This document shows positions 31,952 to 39,700 of a stretch of 64,000 nucleotides of DNA, piece after piece. Within the stretch, counting starts at the first letter, position 1. Every line of letters starts with the position of its first letter. The notes beneath the pieces were generated by a model. The model saw only the letters and a list, made by a program, of their open reading frames with translations, did not search any database and was not told the origin of the DNA. The DNA comes from Pseudomonas fortuita (GTDB lineage: Bacteria > Pseudomonadota > Gammaproteobacteria > Pseudomonadales > Pseudomonadaceae), in contig NZ_CP114035.2 of assembly GCF_026898135.2 (NCBI RefSeq), positions 6,247,745-6,311,744 of the forward strand. Direction: 5' to 3'. A program made the translations under genes and the position numbers.

Positions 31952-33056
31952 CCTCGGGCGGCCTTCGCTGCTGGCTCTGACCGTTTCGATCAGCATGCTG
32001 GGCGTAACGCCCAGCTTCGCTGCTGAAGAAATGGATCACTCGGGCATGGATCATTCGAAAATGGGGCACGGCTCCATGCAAATGGATGCTGCTCCATCCG
32101 AATCGATGCCGGCGATGGATCACAGCAAGATGGGGATGGGCAAACAGCAGAAAAAGCCTGCCCCTGTTGATCACAGCCAGATGGGGCATGCTCAAAGCAA
32201 GAGTAAATCCAGCCCGGTGGACCACAACAAGATGGACCACAGCAAAATGAACCATGGAAACATGCAGGGCATGGATCACGGCTCTATGAAGGGCATGGAC
32301 CATTCCCAGATGAACCATAGCTCAGCGACTTCTCCGACCACGACGAGCCGCACGCCGATTCCAGTGCTCACTGATGCGGATCGCGAGTCGGCCTTTCCGC
32401 CCCTGGGTGGCCACCAAGTGCACGACAGCGGAATCAACAGCTTCTTCCTGTTGGACCAGCTCGAATACCAGGACGCCGATGAGGGCAGCACCCTGGCCTG
32501 GGACGCATCAGGCTGGATAGGCGGCGACATTAATCGCCTCTGGGTTCGTTCGGAAGGCGAGCGCACCAATGGGGTAACCGAAGATGCTGAGCTGCAACTC
32601 CTGTACGGGCGCTCGGTCAGCCCTTGGTGGGATGTGGTCGCCGGGGTCCGCCAGGATTTCAAACCGGAATCCCCACAGACCTGGGCAGCCTTTGGTATTC
32701 AGGGCATGGCTCTGTATGACTTCGAGGCCGAAGCCACGGCGTTTATAGGCGAGAACGGTCAGACTGCTGCGCGTCTTGAGGGCGAATACGACATCCTGCT
32801 GACCAATCGCTTGATTTTGCAGCCCACGGCCGAGGTCAATTTCTATGGCAAGAACGATCCTGAGCGCGGCGTTGGCTCGGGCCTTGCCAATACCGAAGTC
32901 GGGCTGCGCCTACGGTATGAAATTGTCCGCCAGTTTGCTCCATACATAGGCGTTACCTGGAGCCGCTCCTACGGCAACACCGCTGACTTCATCCGAGACG
33001 AGGGTGGAGATGTTGATGAGGCACGCTTCGTTGCCGGTATCCGGATGTGGTTCTGA
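31941..33056 (+). CDS. copB: Outer-membrane copper-resistance protein CopB/PcoB
   Basis: A 371-residue protein with a signal peptide ([20 protein letters not shown]), a Met/His-rich periplasmic arm ([19 protein letters not shown] repeated to about residue 130) and a beta-barrel domain. The barrel region shows [17 protein letters not shown], the PcoB signature [16 protein letters not shown] and a terminal aromatic (RMWF), as required for outer-membrane assembly. It probably moves or binds copper together with CopA. Start ATG 31941 has GGGAAAG directly before it. Confidence 0.93.
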   Translation: MANSLGRPSLLALTVSISMLGVTPSFAAEEMDHSGMDHSKMGHGSMQMDAAPSESMPAMDHSKMGMGKQQKKPAPVDHSQMGHAQSKSKSSPVDHNKMDHSKMNHGNMQGMDHGSMKGMDHSQMNHSSATSPTTTSRTPIPVLTDADRESAFPPLGGHQVHDSGINSFFLLDQLEYQDADEGSTLAWDASGWIGGDINRLWVRSEGERTNGVTEDAELQLLYGRSVSPWWDVVAGVRQDFKPESPQTWAAFGIQGMALYDFEAEATAFIGENGQTAARLEGEYDILLTNRLILQPTAEVNFYGKNDPERGVGSGLANTEVGLRLRYEIVRQFAPYIGVTWSRSYGNTADFIRDEGGDVDEARFVAGIRMWF

Positions 33057-33066
33057 GAATTCCAAC

Positions 33067-33849
33067 ATGAAAAAAACAATTACAACGCTGCTTGGGGCCG
33101 GTGCTGTCGGAAGTGCTGCGGTATTGGGCACAGCCTATTTCGGTCTGGTGAATGTCGGCGCTGATGATCCTCACTTCCCGGCAGTCCATTCCTTTCTCGC
33201 CATGGCTCGTGATCGGTCTATTGAGGTTCGAGCGCGAGACATCGAAGTCCCTGATCTGAAGGAAGCCGCGTTGATCAAAGCGGGGGCGGGCAACTACAAC
33301 GCCATGTGTATAGGCTGTCACCTTGCCCCTGGCGTTGGGAAGACTGAGCTAAGCCAAGCGCTATACCCGTCGCCACCCGACCTCACCAAGGTGGGTGTCG
33401 GAGGCGATCCAGCCGCCGCATTCTGGACAATCAAGCACGGTATCAAAGCCACGGGCATGCCCGCCTGGGGCAAGAGCATGGGCGATGAGTACATCTGGGG
33501 AATCGTCGCGTTCCTGGATCAACTGCCCCAGATGAATGCCGAGCAGTACAAGGCCTTGGTGGCCACGAGCGGCGGCCACCAGCACGGCGGCGGTGAAAGC
33601 GATATGCACAACCATGAGGGCCAGCACGGCGGGAGCGGTCGTGCCGAGCATGGTGATCACGATGAAGCGGCAGACGACGATCATGCCCAGGCAGCTCACG
33701 ACCATGGAGCTGCACCCGCAGGCTCCGCTCAAGCGGCAGATCATCACGGTGACCACAATGCGGCCGAGGCCCATTCGGATGCCCACCCGACATCGTCGCC
33801 AAAGACGCATGTTCACAAAGACGGTAAGGAGCACACTCATGCCAACTAA
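33067..33849 (+). CDS. Monohaem cytochrome c with long His-rich tail
   Basis: A 260-residue exported cytochrome c. After an N-terminal signal/anchor (TTLLGAGAVGSAAVLGTAYFG) comes the haem site CIGCH in NAMCIGCHLAPGVG near residue 82, then the axial Met candidate in GMPAWGKSMGDEYIWGIVAFLDQLP. From about residue 163 to the end the protein is low-complexity and His/Asp/Ala-rich, with some 25 histidines, probably a copper-binding tail. Placed between copB and copG, it could take electrons from CopA-driven Cu(I) oxidation. It overlaps copG by 11 nt. Confidence 0.88.
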   Translation: MKKTITTLLGAGAVGSAAVLGTAYFGLVNVGADDPHFPAVHSFLAMARDRSIEVRARDIEVPDLKEAALIKAGAGNYNAMCIGCHLAPGVGKTELSQALYPSPPDLTKVGVGGDPAAAFWTIKHGIKATGMPAWGKSMGDEYIWGIVAFLDQLPQMNAEQYKALVATSGGHQHGGGESDMHNHEGQHGGSGRAEHGDHDEAADDDHAQAAHDHGAAPAGSAQAADHHGDHNAAEAHSDAHPTSSPKTHVHKDGKEHTHAN

Positions 33850-34294
33850 CCGGATATTCGTTCGGCTAGCCGCTATCGCTGGGCTTCTGGTGACCTCGGC
33901 GGCCTATGCTGCCGAGCCATTGTCCATCGACGTTCACCGAGACGCGAACTGCGGTTGCTGCAAGAAGTGGATCGCGCACCTGGAAGCCAATGGTTTCAAA
34001 GTGACCGACCATGTTGAGACGGACATGAGCGCAGTGAAACAGAAGCTGGGCGTAGCGCCACGGTTAGCGTCCTGCCACACAGCTGTGATCGACGGAAAGT
34101 TTGTTGAAGGTCACGTGCCAGCTGAGCAGATTCGAGAACTCAGGGGGCGGAACGATCTAGTCGGGATCGCCGTACCAGGAATGCCAGCTGGGTCCCCAGG
34201 CATGGAGGTTGATGGCGTAAGCCATGCCTACCAAGTCATTGGTTTAATCAAAAGCGGCGAGGACCAAGTAGTCGCCAACTATCCAGCCAAATAA
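33839..34294 (+). CDS. copG: DUF411 copper-binding protein CopG
   Basis: A 151-residue exported protein with a signal peptide (FVRLAAIAGLLVTSAAYA), the DUF411 thioredoxin-like core VHRDANCGCCKKWIAHLEANGF carrying the CxCC metal/redox site near residue 39, and the conserved SCHTAVIDGKFVEGHVPAEQI. CopG proteins bind Cu(I) clusters and interconvert copper redox states. It ends the copA operon and is translationally coupled to the cytochrome gene. Confidence 0.92.
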   Translation: MPTNRIFVRLAAIAGLLVTSAAYAAEPLSIDVHRDANCGCCKKWIAHLEANGFKVTDHVETDMSAVKQKLGVAPRLASCHTAVIDGKFVEGHVPAEQIRELRGRNDLVGIAVPGMPAGSPGMEVDGVSHAYQVIGLIKSGEDQVVANYPAK

Positions 34295-34308
34295 CGCACC
34301 TACCAGGA

Positions 34309-34334
34309 GGACGGCGGTAGGCTGACTGCCGTCC
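34309..34334 (+). terminator. Possible terminator after the cop operon
   Basis: GGACGGC and GCCGTCC form a 7-bp stem 15 nt after the copG stop codon, followed by CTTATT, a poor T-tract. Confidence 0.45.
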
Positions 34335-34399
34335 CTTATTCCCCCGCTAGAAAGCTTCATCAGCTCAACAGGACGACAGAGAGGGGCTACAAAGGGTAG

Positions 34400-34588
34400 C
34401 TAGTCAGATTCACGGCGCTCGCGGACTGGCTTGAGTACGATATCGCCGTTGATGAGCTCGATGGAGAGTCTGTCGCCCGTCGTGACCCCGAGCTCGCGCA
34501 AAATGTCATCGGGTAATTCCACAATCACATCGCCGGAGCCGTCGCCGGGATCTAGGCACTTTACCGTGGTGCGCGCTGATTGAGTCAT
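34400..34588 (-). CDS. AbrB/MazE-like swapped-hairpin DNA-binding protein (orphan antitoxin-like)
   Basis: A 62-residue protein with the AbrB/SpoVT hairpin pattern: GSGDVIVELPDDILRELGVTTGDRLSIELINGDIVLKPV. Such proteins act as antitoxins or regulators, usually beside a PIN or MazF toxin. No toxin gene is seen on either side, so it is an orphan. GGAG lies before the ATG. Confidence 0.8.
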   Translation of the reverse strand: MTQSARTTVKCLDPGDGSGDVIVELPDDILRELGVTTGDRLSIELINGDIVLKPVRERRESD

Positions 34589-34725
34589 TGGACTCTCCTG
34601 CCTGAGCTACCAGTCCTCATCGTACTCCACCAGTCATGAAAGCCGGTAACCAGGCGATCTATTGCCGGAATTGACGCTTCAACCCGGCGTTTTATCAGAG
34701 TAAGTCCTGTCCACTCGCTCAGTGC

Positions 34726-35058
34726 TCAGTTCTGGCCCCGGCAACCGACTCCAGCGGTCCGGTATTCAAGGATTTTCACGTCTCCGTTGGAATCCTCGTA
34801 ATTCATCTGTGCCGGCATCACGTCACAGCTCGCCTTGGTCGACGTCATGCTGATCACCTTCGCCACGTCGAGCCGCATCCCGTAGCGATAGTGGATCACC
34901 TCCGGTGGGTTCTTTCCCTTGGCAGCGGCATAAGCTCGCATAGCTTGCTCATTGGCCTGAATCATCTTTCCATGCAGACGGTCGGATCCTCCTTCGGCGA
35001 GTACGGCTGACGAAGCCACTAGGGCCAGGATAGCGGTGATACTTTTGATGACTTTCAT
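34726..35058 (-). CDS. DUF2790 family exported protein with PtrA-like N-terminus
   Basis: A 110-residue protein with a signal peptide (MKVIKSITAILALVASSAVLA), the mature start EGGSDRLHGKMIQANEQAM that parallels the PtrA-like peptide at 29408, and then a DUF2790 domain (VIHYRYGMRLDVAKVISMTS and CDVMPAQMNYEDSNGDVKILEYRTAGVGC). DUF2790 genes in pseudomonads are typically metal-induced. A perfect CopR-type dyad lies 68 nt upstream. ATG 35058 has GGAGTG 6 nt upstream; an in-frame GTG three codons earlier lies inside that site. Confidence 0.82.
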   Translation of the reverse strand: MKVIKSITAILALVASSAVLAEGGSDRLHGKMIQANEQAMRAYAAAKGKNPPEVIHYRYGMRLDVAKVISMTSTKASCDVMPAQMNYEDSNGDVKILEYRTAGVGCRGQN

Positions 35059-35125
35059 TTCAATCACTCCAATAAACGTGACTGAAGATTAGGGGTTGAT
35101 CGCTGTCAATTGAGTGATACGGGAA

Positions 35126-35139
35126 TTACAAGGTTGTAA
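35126..35139. promoter_or_regulatory. Putative CopR box before the DUF2790 gene
   Basis: TTACAAGGTTGTAA, the third perfect TTACA-N4-TGTAA dyad in the copper module. Confidence 0.62.
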
Positions 35140-35203
35140 GTCCCGCATGTAAAAAGAGGTAGCGTTGCCTCCTCGCCGCATACCAACCTCGCCCTCAGGC
35201 AAG

Positions 35204-35716
35204 CTACTGGTAGACACCCAAGCGTATACGCTCAAGATAGTCCGCTACGACGCTGAACCCGAGCGACGTGTCGAGCATCTCGAAGGGTACAAACCCCAAC
35301 AAACGGCCGCACGGCCGACAAAGCCACTGCTCCGCGAGCATCTGAGAGCCAAATACCTTCGATGCAAGCTCCAGTCCTTTCGCATACTGGAACGCCACCG
35401 CGCTCTGCTGGGCATCCAGACGATGGGCCTGAGCGGGATGGCTCAGACGGTGAATGCTTCTGGTCGATCTTCCTGTGATTCGCCCGACGAGGTTACGAGC
35501 CTTGAACAGGCTCGATGACTCGACCATGCACTTCACGTCGCTGAAAAAGAATCCTGTTTGGACTAGACTCAGGAGCTCCAGCTGGCTCAACCCGTCGGGG
35601 TGGGTATGAACCAGGTGGAACGTTGGTGGAAAGGCCTGCGATTCAACAGGTGGGCGAGTGCTTGTAGGATTCACTGCATCGACCTCCTCTTGTGCGTTGG
35701 CTGCCAGACTAGCCAT
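35204..35716 (-). CDS. Xre/MbcA/ParS-like antitoxin-fold protein (DUF2384), orphan
   Basis: About 170 residues from ATG 35716 (GGGA 7 nt upstream; GTG 35755 would add 13). The C-terminal half, FQYAKGLELASKVFGSQMLAEQWLCRPCGRLLGFVPFEMLDTSLGFSVVADYLERIRLG, is the toxin-binding domain of the Xre/MbcA/ParS family; the N-terminal half has a helix-turn-helix-like SLVQTGFFFSDVKCMVESSSLF. Partners of this family are RES-domain NADases, but no RES gene is adjacent. It lies 137 nt before the extra tniQ on the opposite strand. A role as a lone regulator, or a remnant of a toxin-antitoxin pair, is inferred. Confidence 0.7.
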   Translation of the reverse strand: MASLAANAQEEVDAVNPTSTRPPVESQAFPPTFHLVHTHPDGLSQLELLSLVQTGFFFSDVKCMVESSSLFKARNLVGRITGRSTRSIHRLSHPAQAHRLDAQQSAVAFQYAKGLELASKVFGSQMLAEQWLCRPCGRLLGFVPFEMLDTSLGFSVVADYLERIRLGVYQ

Positions 35717-35853
35717 TTTGATTCCCAAGCACGTCCGGCGCCCTTCCACCTTCACAATAGCCCAATACGGTCACCAATGTGGATGCGATACCGGTGACTT
35801 CTAACTAAAATGGCATACCGCCCGTCTAGCAACGTGTACAAGCACTTCAATTA

Positions 35854-36777
35854 ATGAGAATTTTCGCACCATTACCTGGAGAATATGTCGCATCAGCGCT
35901 TAAGCGAGGCAATGAGCTTCTAGGTATTAAATCTCTAAAAACTGAAGATTTCTATATAAAACCGATACCTCGTGTTGGCTTTGGGATTAGTAAAACCTTA
36001 AGCACCGTGCAAGCAGAGTGGCGGCCGCATCAAGAATTTTATTACCCAAAACTGCTAGACGACCACAAAATTTCCGAACTAGTCCTAAACGACCACACTT
36101 TGTATCCTATGATAGCTGCGCTTGGTCGTCATCGAGCGACCGCAATCGTCACACCAAAGACTTGGCAGAAAGTTTGTCCAGATTGCGTTCTCGAAGACTT
36201 GAATAACTGCGGAAGCCCCTATATTCATTGCAGGCACGTGTTGGGTTCCGTACAGGTTTGCAGTACTCATGCTTGCACTCTAATCGAAACATGTCCGGCC
36301 TGCTCAATGCCACTGAAAAAGCACGAGATTGGTCACCTAGCCAAGTGCAGCAAGCAGGGCAAATGGTCAAGACGTCAAAAGCGAGAATTCGGATCAACCC
36401 GTCATATGTACGCCAAATTTGTCGCAGATCTTCTGGGCTACCGCGGCCCGATGATACATGATGGAACGGCAGACTTTATCGCATATGCAAGCCTCATGAT
36501 TAATCGCACTAGAGAATTCGAACGCACCGAGCTGGATATGTCCAAACTGATTTACAAAGAAATGGGGATTACGTCGAGACTTACCACGAGCAGTATCTCC
36601 ACCAGTGACAAATTTCCTATGTATGTATTTTTAGGATGTCACACCGCTGAGAATTATTTAAATTTGCTAGCGAACCAAGATGAGCAAGACCTCCTGCGAG
36701 AGAAGAAAAAATCCATATTCAATAAACTCTTGCACGAAGCCAATAGAACTAGTCCATATCGTCACGTATCTGCATGA
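35854..36777 (+). CDS. tniQ: Second TniQ/TnsD-like targeting protein, short form
   Basis: A 307-residue protein with the TniQ zinc-finger pattern: CPDC at residues 108-111, His at 125/128, and CSTH at 136-139, followed by CPAC at 147-150. This mirrors the CESC...H...CPRH arrangement of the TnsD encoded opposite. The N-terminal region lacks the usual LPRPxPDES start, and there is no long helix-turn-helix C-terminal region as in TnsD. It is convergent with tnsD, their 3' ends overlapping by 29 nt, and occupies the place of tnsE in Tn7. Base composition is visibly more AT-rich than the cargo. Presumably it recruits TnsC to a second class of target; no CRISPR partner is present. Confidence 0.78.
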   Translation: MRIFAPLPGEYVASALKRGNELLGIKSLKTEDFYIKPIPRVGFGISKTLSTVQAEWRPHQEFYYPKLLDDHKISELVLNDHTLYPMIAALGRHRATAIVTPKTWQKVCPDCVLEDLNNCGSPYIHCRHVLGSVQVCSTHACTLIETCPACSMPLKKHEIGHLAKCSKQGKWSRRQKREFGSTRHMYAKFVADLLGYRGPMIHDGTADFIAYASLMINRTREFERTELDMSKLIYKEMGITSRLTTSSISTSDKFPMYVFLGCHTAENYLNLLANQDEQDLLREKKKSIFNKLLHEANRTSPYRHVSA

Positions 36778-38227
36778 GGATTTCATCTTCGGATACGCGA
36801 GATATCCGTATTCCGGCATAACGGTAGAGAACACTCATGGCACAGTGTTCAGTCAGAGAGTATTCTCGGATTGCCCACCGGATTTTACGCAGCTGGTGGT
36901 CATGAGTAGACTCAAGCAAATCCGCCATCAACCTTATGCTCCTCGGAAAATGTTCCGGCATTTTAAGGAAAGCGTGGGCGTTTACCACAAGCCTGCATAG
37001 AGCAGCGCGGGTGACCTGCTGAGGCTTTCCGTGTACAGAAAGTAAGATCGCCCTAGCTTTAGCGAGCTCTGACGCAAGGGTGAAGTCCCTGGATTGCCAG
37101 TCGATTCGAATCTTTCGATCTCTGAGGTAGGGGTTTGCAGCAACATAGTTGACCAACCATTCCCTGTCGTGGCGGTACAACCACTGATAGCCCGGCTTGT
37201 CATGACATTTGGGGTTAGCACTGTTTGCAAAGGCTAACCGGCGGGCTTGGAGGTCATTGTCATCAGTAAGGTTATTCGGCCTATCACGACAGACCATAAC
37301 ACCAGCGGATATATCGGCCTCTGGACAGTAGGTCTTGAGGTGTTCCAGCTCCAGATCGAGGAGCCAGCAGAGGAAATAGAACTTGAAGGGCTGCACGATT
37401 CGCTCTCGTCGCCGTATGATCTGCAAAACCCAGTCACAGGACCGAACCATTTCTTCAAACTCGGCAGCGCTAGGACTGCACCGAAGTCGCCTGGTTAAGA
37501 ACTCTCTCAGCATTCCCTCTCTAATTCGACCAGACCTAATAAAACTCATCTCGTCCAAACGGGTCCTGAAAAAATTTCCAGCCTGGATCGCTTTGATCTC
37601 ATCGGGGTGGTCGAGCCCCCATAGCTGCATACGGGCAATCGCAATGGCCGCGCTGTGTTCTCCACAGTCCATAACCGGCGTTCCACCTGATTCGCCCGGT
37701 AGCAACATGCAACGCCAATCTGCCCCTTTGGGAAATCTCATCGCCTGTAGCACTTCGCTGTGGCGCGGACAGACGCAAATGCCCGAAGCTTGATGAATAC
37801 GATGCCAGTAGGCTAAGCCGCACTCCAGCATGTCCTGTCCGACGCAGCTCTCGCAATATCTAAACGAGGCGTGTTGGAGGAAACGCGACGCTGTTATGCC
37901 CAAGGCCATCTTGAGTCCTGTACCCCGATTACCTCCCATTAGAACAACGGCATCGCGGCCCTTCTGTTCATTCAAAAACGGCAAATAAAGCGGTAAAAGT
38001 GTGAAGCGATTGATCAACTCTCCTACGGGAATGGCGCCTCCCAGACGCTCAGACAGAGCCCCTAAGCAGCATGGCAAAATGGAACCACAGGTACGCGAGT
38101 AGCTACCGAAGAGCTCGTGGCTTGACACGCGGTATCCTGGATTGGCCGCTAGCTTGTGATAGCGCACGGCCAGGCTGTAGAGCGACTCATCCGGGAACGG
38201 CTGGGGGAAGAACAGAAGGTTAGCCAC
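36749..38227 (-). CDS. tnsD: Target-site selector TnsD (TniQ family)
   Basis: A 492-residue TnsD, the DNA-binding protein that recognises the end of glmS and recruits TnsC. The N-terminus FPQPFPDESLYSLAVRYHKLAANPG is the TniQ start; the zinc site is CESC (125-128), His 145, and CPRH (153-156). A long C-terminal region with WLYRHDREWLVNY and FTLASELAKARAILLSVHGKPQQVT looks like paired helix-turn-helix domains. Length is close to Tn7 TnsD. GTG 38227 is the start, with GGGAG upstream, 24 nt after tnsC. The insertion point beside glmS is consistent with its activity. Confidence 0.92.
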   Translation of the reverse strand: MANLLFFPQPFPDESLYSLAVRYHKLAANPGYRVSSHELFGSYSRTCGSILPCCLGALSERLGGAIPVGELINRFTLLPLYLPFLNEQKGRDAVVLMGGNRGTGLKMALGITASRFLQHASFRYCESCVGQDMLECGLAYWHRIHQASGICVCPRHSEVLQAMRFPKGADWRCMLLPGESGGTPVMDCGEHSAAIAIARMQLWGLDHPDEIKAIQAGNFFRTRLDEMSFIRSGRIREGMLREFLTRRLRCSPSAAEFEEMVRSCDWVLQIIRRRERIVQPFKFYFLCWLLDLELEHLKTYCPEADISAGVMVCRDRPNNLTDDNDLQARRLAFANSANPKCHDKPGYQWLYRHDREWLVNYVAANPYLRDRKIRIDWQSRDFTLASELAKARAILLSVHGKPQQVTRAALCRLVVNAHAFLKMPEHFPRSIRLMADLLESTHDHQLRKIRWAIREYSLTEHCAMSVLYRYAGIRISRVSEDEILMQIRDDMD

Positions 38228-38251
38228 TGCCTTGAGCTCCCGATCCTCATG

Positions 38252-39700
38252 TCACCAGGAGGAATCCCTATCCACCCAGCCGCGCTGTTCGAGCTGAGCC
38301 TGAAGGTCTTCGTCCTTCGAAAAATGCACGTTAGCTAATGCTCCGTCAGCAACCGGGACCACGGTACGACCCGTAGCCTTCGATGCCGATTTATCCTTGG
38401 CTTGAGGTGGAGGAGTGATCGCGGCCTGGGTAAGTAGCGAAAGATGAGCTCTGTCGGCCCGGCGAGCCAAGTCGTAGTTCATCATCTGGGCGATCTGGTC
38501 TTTTGTAGGCATCATGTCCTCGAAGTCAGCAATCTGAAGAGGATCACCGCTTCGTAGAGCCTCGATGGGCTTGTGTAGAAGCCTCATTTGATTGTCATAC
38601 ACCTGCTGAAGCACCGCTGGCGTAATAGCGTCGAGGCCCTCCCAAATTACATGACGCTGCGCAAGCATAAGCAGTTTCGCTAGGAAATCAGTATTGCCTT
38701 GGGCGAGATCATAGATCTTGGACAAGAGCTCCTTCGTCAGGGGGGCGCATGATGCCGTCCAGTCATAGGCCCAGAGTTGGGACACCAAGTGCTCCCAAAA
38801 CGGATCGTCTTCGCTGAATCGGTCAAAAGCGATGGGTCCCATCCCCGCCGCTCTTCGGGCGTTGCGCAGCACACCAGAAAACAGCGGGAGCATTGCGTTG
38901 GTCCCTACATACACCAGCGGAACGCCTGCATCGTTGGATAAAGTTACGAAGAAATTCAGCAACTTTTCCCGATCCTGTCCCCCCCGCGAGGAGCAAAGAT
39001 GCTGCATTTCATCAATGATCAAAGCACCAATGAAAAAGGTTTTGCACAGCTGACTGATGTGCTGGAGCATTACGCTGATGCTGTTGCCAGAACCGCCCCT
39101 GCGCGAGTATTTGTCGACTCCTAACGCAGCATCCAACGCTGAGAAGAATGCTGCACAGAAACCGCGCAACGAGCCGTCATGAGGGCACTCAATCTTTAGC
39201 CACACGACCTGGGTTTCGATGAGAATGGCGTCTTTATATCTGCTGTGGCTGATCACCTGCGGATAAAGCCTTGCGATGGAATTGAGCGCTGTGGTCTTAC
39301 CCATACCACTCAAGCCGATGAGCGTCATCGTCTCAGCGGTGGACATGAATCCGTGGCCCTTGGCCTCCGCTGAGGAAGGCAGCCGATGCCTAACAGATGA
39401 GGCCAACAGCGGATTGCGTCCCATATATCCGTAGCGAATCAGCTGGCTGAAAAGGTCTTCAAGGCGCAGGTGAATTTCGAATGGAACAACAACATCTTTC
39501 AGCCGGTTGATCCCATGACCGCGAAGCTTCGGTGGCAACGCTCGTTCGGCCTCGTCGGGCTTCGGCGGAAGGTTCCCAACGCGCCTGACCACATCTACAT
39601 CCGACAGAATTCTAGGCAAGCATTCGATCAGCGGGTTGCCATCGTACTGAGGCATGCCTGTAGGAATGTATTCTGCGGGGGAGAACGTCAAATCGTTCAT
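38252..39700 (-). CDS. tnsC: Transposition regulator ATPase TnsC
   Basis: A 482-residue AAA+ ATPase that links target selectors to the TnsAB transposase and confers target immunity. Walker A GLSGMGKTT lies at residues 129-137, Walker B ALIIDEMQHL around Asp230-Glu231, and sensor-type VYVGTNAM near residue 262. The N-terminal 120 residues and the C-terminal Lys/Asp-rich tail would contact TnsD and TnsA/B. It starts within the tnsB stop (4-nt ATGA overlap). Confidence 0.95.
   Translation of the reverse strand: MNDLTFSPAEYIPTGMPQYDGNPLIECLPRILSDVDVVRRVGNLPPKPDEAERALPPKLRGHGINRLKDVVVPFEIHLRLEDLFSQLIRYGYMGRNPLLASSVRHRLPSSAEAKGHGFMSTAETMTLIGLSGMGKTTALNSIARLYPQVISHSRYKDAILIETQVVWLKIECPHDGSLRGFCAAFFSALDAALGVDKYSRRGGSGNSISVMLQHISQLCKTFFIGALIIDEMQHLCSSRGGQDREKLLNFFVTLSNDAGVPLVYVGTNAMLPLFSGVLRNARRAAGMGPIAFDRFSEDDPFWEHLVSQLWAYDWTASCAPLTKELLSKIYDLAQGNTDFLAKLLMLAQRHVIWEGLDAITPAVLQQVYDNQMRLLHKPIEALRSGDPLQIADFEDMMPTKDQIAQMMNYDLARRADRAHLSLLTQAAITPPPQAKDKSASKATGRTVVPVADGALANVHFSKDEDLQAQLEQRGWVDRDSSW

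Noticed and set aside
34726..35058. Treating the DUF2790 protein as a second copy of the PtrA-like peptide
   Set aside because: Only the first 20 or so mature residues are alike; the remaining 70 form a separate domain.
35165..35518. A 117-codon frame opposite the DUF2384 gene
   Set aside because: No motif is seen, and the opposite strand encodes a recognisable toxin-binding domain.
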